Shown here one piece after another: positions 6,598-10,260 of a stretch of 10,260 nt of DNA (position 1 is its first letter; each line of letters starts with the position of its first letter). The translations under genes and the position numbers were made by a program. Source of the stretch: Gemmatimonadaceae bacterium. Its GTDB lineage: Bacteria; Gemmatimonadota; Gemmatimonadetes; Gemmatimonadales; Gemmatimonadaceae. The stretch spans positions 1 to 10,260 of the forward strand of contig JAICUE010000057.1 of assembly GCA_025936015.1 (NCBI GenBank), read 5' to 3'. The notes beneath the pieces are model-generated. The model had not been told where the DNA came from. It did not search any database and worked only from the letters and a program-made list of their open reading frames with translations.

Positions 6598-7352
6598 CAG
6601 GCGCCCGAGACGCCGCGCCCGCAGGTCGTGCAGAACTTCCAGCCGACCTCGAGCTCCGTGTTGCAGGCCGGGCAGTGCTGCACCGTCAGGTTCTGCCCGC
6701 AGTGCGGGCAATACGTCAGCCGCCGACCGGCGGGGAGCGCGCCGCTGCAGTAGCGGCAGCGTCCACCGAGCGCCTCGGCGGTCGTCGAGCGGGGAGGAGC
6801 GCTCATGGTCGTCTGTTGCAGGCTGGGATTCGTGACCGGTGATCTCGGCGCCGCGGACGGCGTCGGCTGCCGCGGTGGGGGAGGCGGTGAAGCGGGTGGA
6901 CCGAACGAGGGAGCTCCGCCCGCGATTGGCGCGGGTGCGCGCGGCGGTGCGGTAGGCGTCGCCGCGGGAGTCGGCATCCCGCGCGCCGACCCAACGTTCG
7001 CTGCCTCGCCGCCCTGCTCGAGGCGACGCAGCGCATCAGCCGCGAGCGCGACGTGCGATTGCGCGTACGGACGGAACGCGCCTGGATCGGGGTTCGGTGT
7101 CGTGAGCTCGCGGCGCAGCGCGTCCTGCATGTCGTCGTCGCCGATGACGTAGCCCCGCTCGCCGGAGAGAAGGCGAAGCAGCGTCATCTCGTAATCGGAG
7201 TTCGTCTCCATCGCGAGTGCCCTGCGATGAAGCCGATACGGGAGAATCGATTGATAGACGTCGGCGACCTCGAAGGGGCGTGTCAGCAGCTCGGGGTGCT
7301 GCGCCTTGATGGTCTCGACGAGGAGGCGGTAGAGTCGGTCTAGCTCGTCCAT
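6597..7352 (-). CDS. Protein with C-terminal double zinc ribbon and Pro-rich linker, function unknown
   Basis: A 251-aa protein, probably cytoplasmic, with no signal or membrane segment. Residues 1-112 are a helical N-domain (LYRLLVETI, VYQSILPYRLHR, MTLLRLLSGERG) that I do not recognise. Residues 122-192 are a low-complexity Pro/Ala/Thr linker. The C-terminus holds two CxxC...CxxC zinc ribbons: C199/C202 with C215/C218, and C227/C230 with C241/C244, the second ending in FCTTCGRG as in double-zinc-ribbon proteins. Such ribbons usually mediate protein or nucleic-acid contacts. Translation from the ATG at 7352 has no clear Shine-Dalgarno. It heads the probable operon with the cytochrome gene, to which it is coupled by a 1-nt overlap. 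A scaffold or regulatory role is a guess. Confidence 0.85.
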   Translation of the reverse strand: MDELDRLYRLLVETIKAQHPELLTRPFEVADVYQSILPYRLHRRALAMETNSDYEMTLLRLLSGERGYVIGDDDMQDALRRELTTPNPDPGAFRPYAQSHVALAADALRRLEQGGEAANVGSARGMPTPAATPTAPPRAPAPIAGGAPSFGPPASPPPPPRQPTPSAAPRSPVTNPSLQQTTMSAPPRSTTAEALGGRCRYCSGALPAGRRLTYCPHCGQNLTVQHCPACNTELEVGWKFCTTCGRGVSGA

Positions 7353-7464
7353 GTTGTCGAAGCGGGAGTGCTCTCAGCAGCGTCCTGAAATGGCGCGGAA
7401 GTGACGTCGTTCCGCAAGCCCCATGCGTGATCCGCGATGTGCACGCGCTGCACTGCCCACTGAA
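7353..7464. other. Intergenic leader upstream of the Zn-ribbon gene
   Basis: About 110 nt between the hairpin at 7465-7500 and the Zn-ribbon ATG, the longest featureless gene-free stretch here and the expected site of the promoter for the 7352-1671 unit. I found only a weak TTGCGG...GCCATT pair on the minus strand and a 5-bp inverted repeat GTGCA-N5-TGCAC at 7439-7453. No riboswitch or operator is recognisable. Confidence 0.3.
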
Positions 7465-7500
7465 ACGACACGTGGCGCGATTGCTCGCGCCACGTGTCGT
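7465..7500 (-). terminator. Perfect 16-bp hairpin, terminator of the 59-aa gene
   Basis: ACGACACGTGGCGCGA (7465-7480) and TCGCGCCACGTGTCGT (7485-7500) are perfect reverse complements around a 4-nt TTGC loop. It lies 28 nt past the stop of the 59-aa gene on the minus strand and is followed in that direction by a short TTT run, so it most likely ends the transcript coming from 10260. It also insulates the next unit. It contains the E-box-like palindrome CACGTG in each arm, so a protein-binding role cannot be excluded. Confidence 0.8.
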
Positions 7501-7528
7501 GGATTACAGAACCATCACTCGCGCACGA

Positions 7529-7708
7529 TCATTCGTGCACGTCTTCAGTCTGCTTGTCGACGTCGTTGCTCATCCGGTCGCGATTCTTTCCGCCGACTCG
7601 ATCGACAGTCCGCTCGACGACGTTCTTGGTATGGTGCCGCGCATCATCGTAGCCGTAGAAGTACCCGATCGAGATGCCGAGCAGAAGAGCGATGAACGCG
7701 AGCTTCAT
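7529..7708 (-). CDS. Small single-pass membrane protein, 59 aa, unknown function
   Basis: ATG at 7708 opens 59 codons ending in TGA at 7529. Residues 2-18 (KLAFIALLLGISIGYFY) form one hydrophobic helix with a GxxxG-like small-residue face. It is followed by GYDDARHHTK and a hydrophilic, charged tail (NVVERTVDRVGG, then Asp/Arg/Lys-rich to the end), giving an N-in or N-out tail-exposed topology. I recall similar short proteins (hydrophobic start, GY-x-x-G-x-DDAR/DGR, then VVxRxVxRxGG) in Gemmatimonadota but know no function. Support for a real gene: sensible membrane-protein composition, position after the RNase HI gene on the same strand (86-nt gap), and a perfect terminator hairpin 28 nt beyond its stop. 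The Shine-Dalgarno is weak. Confidence 0.72.
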   Translation of the reverse strand: MKLAFIALLLGISIGYFYGYDDARHHTKNVVERTVDRVGGKNRDRMSNDVDKQTEDVHE

Positions 7709-7794
7709 TGGAAGGCGAGGGTAGAGGGGCGAGCGGCTGCTCCGGCACCGCCCGCGGCACCGGCAGCGAACCAGCTCTCACATGAGACGCCCCG

Positions 7795-8427
7795 TCACGA
7801 TCGCGGTAACGCCCGAGCGGGGCGAAGGCCGACAGGGGGGAAGGGCGTTGGTGCGCGCACCTTTCCCTTCGCCGTCTTTGCCGCGAGCCAGCTGTCGAAC
7901 CCCGACTCCACCGCGCCGCCGGACGATGTCTGCTCGCGCGCCGCGCGGACGGCGAGATCGTTCGCGTACTCGTTCTGCGCGTGTCCATCGTGACCGCGCA
8001 CCCACACCCATTGCACTTCATGCGGACCAACGGCGCGGTCAGCCTCCTGCCAGAGCTCGAGGTTCTCGATGGCGCCGCCCTTCCGTGCCCAGCCGCGTGC
8101 CTTCCACCCGCGCAGCCACTCGTTCATCCCCTTCACGATGTAGTTCGAGTCGCTCGTGAAGACGACATGTTGCTGTCGTCCCTTCGCGCCGAGAATGCGG
8201 AACGCTTCGATGACCGAGCGCAATGCCATCCGGTTGTTCGTCGTCGCCCGGTCCGAGACCCAGTAGTCGAAGCGGACAAGCGTTCCGCTCGCCGGCCGCA
8301 CGCACTCGATCAGCCCGGCCGCCCCGCCCGGGTTGTCGCCCTCGCGGCCGTTGCCGAGGCAGCTCTCGTCGGCGTAGACGGCGATGAGCGCCGGACCGCC
8401 CGCCGCCGCACCGTTAGGCGCGCTCAC
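7795..8427 (-). CDS. rnhA: RNase HI family protein with altered active-site residues
   Basis: A 210-aa protein with the RNase H fold along residues 14-163. RNase HI cuts the RNA strand of RNA-DNA hybrids using a D-E-D-D tetrad. Here YADESCLGN supplies the first Asp (D20), TSDSNYIVKG the third (D93), WVWVRGHDGH the mobile-loop His (H146), and NEWLRGWKARGW (102-113) the basic handle. The second acid, Glu in the canonical NNRMEL motif, reads NNRMAL (A68), and the fourth, usually in a NExxDxLA motif, reads NEYANDLA (N156). About 45 C-terminal residues beyond the fold (166-210) are Pro/Ala/Lys-rich and extra to the usual 155-aa enzyme. Translation starts at GTG, overlapping the previous stop as GTGA. 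Fold assignment is secure; activity is uncertain. Confidence 0.88.
   Translation of the reverse strand: MSAPNGAAAGGPALIAVYADESCLGNGREGDNPGGAAGLIECVRPASGTLVRFDYWVSDRATTNNRMALRSVIEAFRILGAKGRQQHVVFTSDSNYIVKGMNEWLRGWKARGWARKGGAIENLELWQEADRAVGPHEVQWVWVRGHDGHAQNEYANDLAVRAAREQTSSGGAVESGFDSWLAAKTAKGKVRAPTPFPPVGLRPARALPRS
8412..8419 (+). repeat. CGTTAGGC word, copy 8
   Basis: Exact octamer at codons 4-6 of the RNase HI gene; the coding strand reads GCG CCT AAC GGT, so here the word encodes Pro-Asn, as in copy 1, and again sits next to a translation start. Confidence 0.75.
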
Positions 8428-8642
8428 CGAACGACCTCGATCGCGTCGACTTCATCGATATACAGGGTCAGCGAGTGTCCCGTCGTCGGATGGGTCGCGT
8501 CGATCGCCTCACGACCGCCGTCGAGCCGCAGCCGCTGCGGGATGACGAGATACTCCGTTCCCCGCCGCCAGACCGCGATTCGGGAGCGATCGGTCACCGC
8601 GCGCTCGAGCGCGTCATACTGTTCGTGGGTCAGCTGCGCCAT
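8424..8642 (-). CDS. Unknown 72-aa protein coupled to RNase HI
   Basis: A small soluble protein with no signal, cysteine cluster or membrane helix. It begins with a helix (LTHEQYDALERAVTD, 4-18) and continues in a beta-rich pattern: RIAVWRRGTEYLVIP (21-35), LRLDGGREAIDATHPTTGHSL, LTLYIDEVDAIEVV. This helix-plus-small-barrel layout recalls WYL/SH3-like modules, but I cannot assign a family. The ATG at 8642 lies 25 nt after the M20 stop. Its TGA overlaps the GTG of the RNase HI gene in a GTGA quadruplet, so the two proteins are probably made in a linked ratio. That arrangement, and full use of the space between well-identified genes, support a real gene. A DNA/RNA-related role is inferred only from the neighbour. 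Confidence 0.78.
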   Translation of the reverse strand: MAQLTHEQYDALERAVTDRSRIAVWRRGTEYLVIPQRLRLDGGREAIDATHPTTGHSLTLYIDEVDAIEVVR

Positions 8643-8667
8643 GGGCGAATTCTAACGCGCGAACCTG

Positions 8668-9825
8668 TCAGCGCGCGGCGAAATCGAGCGCGAGCCGCGT
8701 CAGCACCGCGGTCGCGCGCTCGATCTCGTCCACCGCCACCCATTCCTCGGCCGCGTGCGCGAGCTTGATGTCGCCGGGACCGAAGCAGATGGCCGGGATC
8801 CCGGCTTCGTTCAGGATCGCCGCGTCCGTCCACGCGCTCATCCCCTCGATGCGCGCGTCCATTCCCTCGGCCTCGATCGCGCTCGCCAGCGCGCGCACTA
8901 TCGGCGCGTCCAGCGATACGTCGCTCGGGCCCTGGGCGGTGATCACTCGCACCGAGGCATCGAAGGTGGGTCGGCGCGCCGCGATCCGTGCGAACGCGTC
9001 GCGCACCTCGGCGATCACTGCATCGCTCGACTCCCCCGGAACCGTGCGCCGCTCGATCGAGAGAATGCAGCGGTCGGGGTAGGTGGACATCCCGATGCCG
9101 CCATGTACGAGCGATGCATGCAGCGAAGCGCGGCCGAGCAGCGGGTGCGTCCGGGTGACGAGCACCTTCTCCTCGAACGCATCAAGCTCGGCGAGAAGAA
9201 GGCCGGCGTGGCGGATCGCGTCGACCCCGATGTCATAACGGCTGCCGTGCGCGGCGCGGCCGCGCAGCTCGATCTCGAGCCAGACGAACCCGCGATGCGC
9301 TGGCATGATCGCCAGCCGAGTCGGCTCGGTGACGATCGCCGCGTCGGCGCGAAGTCCGCGCTCGACGAGCGCGCGTGTGCCGAGGCTCTCGTTCTCCTCG
9401 TCGATCACCGCGGCGACCACCAGCTCGGCGTTCGTCGCGCTGGCCGCGCGCGCGGCTGCCGCGCACATCGCCGCGATCCCCGCCTTCATGTCGGATGAGC
9501 CCCTTCCATAGATGCGGCCATCGCGGAGCACCGGGTCGAAGGGCGGGTGCACCATTCCGTCGGTGCCGACGACGTCGAGATGTCCGTTGAAGAGCAGCAC
9601 CGGCCCGCCGCGCCGGCCGGTCCGCGCGAGAACGTTGGGCCTTCCCGGCACCACTTCCTGCAGCTCGACCGCGAAGCCCCAATCACGGAGCACGCCGGCG
9701 AGCCGCGTCGCGACCGCGCCTTCGCCCGGCCCACCCGGCGCAATCACCGGATTCCGCGAATCGACGGCGACGAGCGCTTTCGTGAGCGCTACCGCGTCGC
9801 CACGCGGCACGGAAACGTCAGGCAT
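8668..9825 (-). CDS. M20 family metallopeptidase (ArgE/DapE-type deacylase)
   Basis: A 385-aa di-zinc amidohydrolase that hydrolyses an N-acyl or peptide bond in the cytoplasm. All family landmarks are present: H82-L-D84 in GHLDVVG, D112 in GRGSSDMKAG, the catalytic base E143 and ligand E144 in DEENE, E167 in TEPT, and the last ligand H357 in LAHAAEEW. The lid/dimer domain carries RAAHGSR (190-196) with H193, which completes the active site of the partner subunit. The ArgE/DapE/ACY1 set is clear, but the substrate is not. The frame continues to 10146, but that extension is the kinase gene in another frame; ATG 9825 starts the domain. It overlaps the kinase stop by 8 nt. No lysine or arginine biosynthesis genes are adjacent, so a salvage or catabolic deacylase is as likely as DapE or ArgE. 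Confidence 0.92.
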   Translation of the reverse strand: MPDVSVPRGDAVALTKALVAVDSRNPVIAPGGPGEGAVATRLAGVLRDWGFAVELQEVVPGRPNVLARTGRRGGPVLLFNGHLDVVGTDGMVHPPFDPVLRDGRIYGRGSSDMKAGIAAMCAAAARAASATNAELVVAAVIDEENESLGTRALVERGLRADAAIVTEPTRLAIMPAHRGFVWLEIELRGRAAHGSRYDIGVDAIRHAGLLLAELDAFEEKVLVTRTHPLLGRASLHASLVHGGIGMSTYPDRCILSIERRTVPGESSDAVIAEVRDAFARIAARRPTFDASVRVITAQGPSDVSLDAPIVRALASAIEAEGMDARIEGMSAWTDAAILNEAGIPAICFGPGDIKLAHAAEEWVAVDEIERATAVLTRLALDFAAR

Positions 9826-10260
9826 CCGGGAGCTCGTCGTCAGTGACGACCTTGAAGCCCTCGGTGTCCACCGCGTAGTCGAGCGGCGTCGCGAGGTCAC
9901 CGATCGCCTGCCGGACATCTGCGTCGTTGTCCTCGGCGGTGATGACGATGACGCACCCGCCCCCCGATGCGCCGAGCGCCTTGCAGCCGATCGCCCCCGC
10001 GGCATAGGCGCGCAGGAAGATCGCGTCGATGGTCTCGGTCGTGATGCTCGGGTGCAGCTCGCGCTGCAGCGACCAGTGCGCGCCGACGATCCGCCCGAGG
10101 TCGTCGATCGAGCCGCGACGCAGCGCGTCGGCGGCGTCGAGCGCATGCTGCTTCATCCCGGCCAGCAGCCCGAGCACGCGTGCGTCGCCCCTGCCTAACG
10201 CGTCGATCACCACCTCGATCTGCCGCGCCGAGATGCGCGACTCACCGGTGAAGAACAGCA
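9818..10260 (-). CDS. GHMP-family kinase, C-terminal part only
   Basis: The last 146 codons of a gene that begins beyond the right edge; the frame is open from the edge, starting with LFFTGESRISA. That phrase, the long helical middle (LLAGMKQHALDAADALRRG, then HWSLQREL) and the glycine-rich motif GAIGCKALGASGGG are the C-terminal signature of GHMP sugar kinases. In this family the last motif, usually GGKxxGAGGGG, supports the active site. The layout is closest to HddA (heptose 7-phosphate kinase)/fucokinase-type members, but the ATP-binding loop lies outside the window, so the substrate is unresolved. Cys replaces Gly in GCK and Ser replaces Gly in ASGGG; both are mild changes. Its stop overlaps the M20 gene by 8 nt. 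Confidence 0.82.
   Translation of the reverse strand, partial: LFFTGESRISARQIEVVIDALGRGDARVLGLLAGMKQHALDAADALRRGSIDDLGRIVGAHWSLQRELHPSITTETIDAIFLRAYAAGAIGCKALGASGGGCVIVITAEDNDADVRQAIGDLATPLDYAVDTEGFKVVTDDELPDA
10193..10200 (-). repeat. CGTTAGGC word, copy 9
   Basis: Exact octamer inside the kinase gene, read as GCG TTA GGC (Ala-Leu-Gly of IDALGRGD). Confidence 0.75.

Noticed and set aside
6598..6711. Extension of the cytochrome reading frame upstream of ATG 6597
   Set aside because: It overlaps the Zn-ribbon gene and would bury the lipoprotein signal inside the protein.
7735..7775. Possible hairpin in the gap between RNase HI and the 59-aa gene
   Set aside because: The sequence contains a direct repeat (CGGTGCCG twice) rather than complementary arms, so no terminator is formed.
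9633..9640. CGTTGGGC and, near 8651, GCGTTAGA as further copies of the octamer
   Set aside because: These have changes in the TTAGGC core and are expected by chance in GC-rich DNA; they were not counted.
9826..10146. N-terminal extension of the M20 reading frame by 107 codons
   Set aside because: It overlaps the GHMP kinase coding region in another frame and adds a Ser/Thr/Arg-rich sequence unlike any M20 protein; ATG 9825 starts the domain.
1..10260. tRNA, rRNA, CRISPR, insertion sequence, prophage, toxin-antitoxin or defence locus
   Set aside because: No cloverleaf-like stretch, regularly spaced repeats, transposase or integrase, terminal inverted repeats, or defence-domain proteins were seen on either strand.

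Overview
The window is a GC-rich bacterial chromosomal segment that is almost fully coding, with every recognisable gene but one on the minus strand. Gene content, codon use and several small lineage-type proteins suggest a Gemmatimonadota (Gemmatimonadetes) bacterium; this is a judgement from memory of such proteins, not a search result. The predicted lipoproteins and the exported cytochrome c fit a diderm cell. I see no rRNA, tRNA, CRISPR array, insertion sequence, phage or recognisable defence locus.

Layout, read in the direction of minus-strand transcription (high to low coordinates). Unit 1 (10260 to 7529): the C-terminal part of a GHMP-family kinase, an M20 metallopeptidase/deacylase overlapping it by 8 nt, a 72-aa unknown protein, a divergent RNase HI overlapping that by 4 nt, then a previously unlisted 59-aa single-pass membrane protein. 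The unit ends at a perfect 16-bp hairpin (7465-7500). Unit 2 (7352 to 1671): a protein with a double zinc ribbon, a cytochrome c lipoprotein coupled to it by a TGATG overlap, an ACAA2-like 3-ketoacyl-CoA thiolase, an unknown lipoprotein, an unknown membrane-associated protein and a 3-hydroxyacyl-CoA dehydrogenase. Gaps in unit 2 are 34-51 nt, so co-transcription is plausible. The dehydrogenase and thiolase are the last two steps of beta-oxidation or acetoacetyl-CoA metabolism. Unit 2 converges on the only plus-strand gene (a 68-aa unknown protein) across a long hairpin that could terminate both. Unit 3 (1340 to 1): a squalene/phytoene synthase family protein followed after 5 nt by the start of an FAD-linked oxidase that leaves the window.

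The most striking non-gene signal is an octamer, CGTTAGGC, found eight times exactly plus once with one mismatch, about one per 1.1 kb and on both strands. Inside genes it is usually read as xCG-TTA-GGC, and it accounts for five of the six in-frame TTA leucine codons found by eye. It looks like a genome-wide functional word (uptake-sequence-like, Chi-like or architectural) and is the best candidate here for something undescribed. The second is an RNase HI homologue in which two of the four canonical active-site acids appear replaced.
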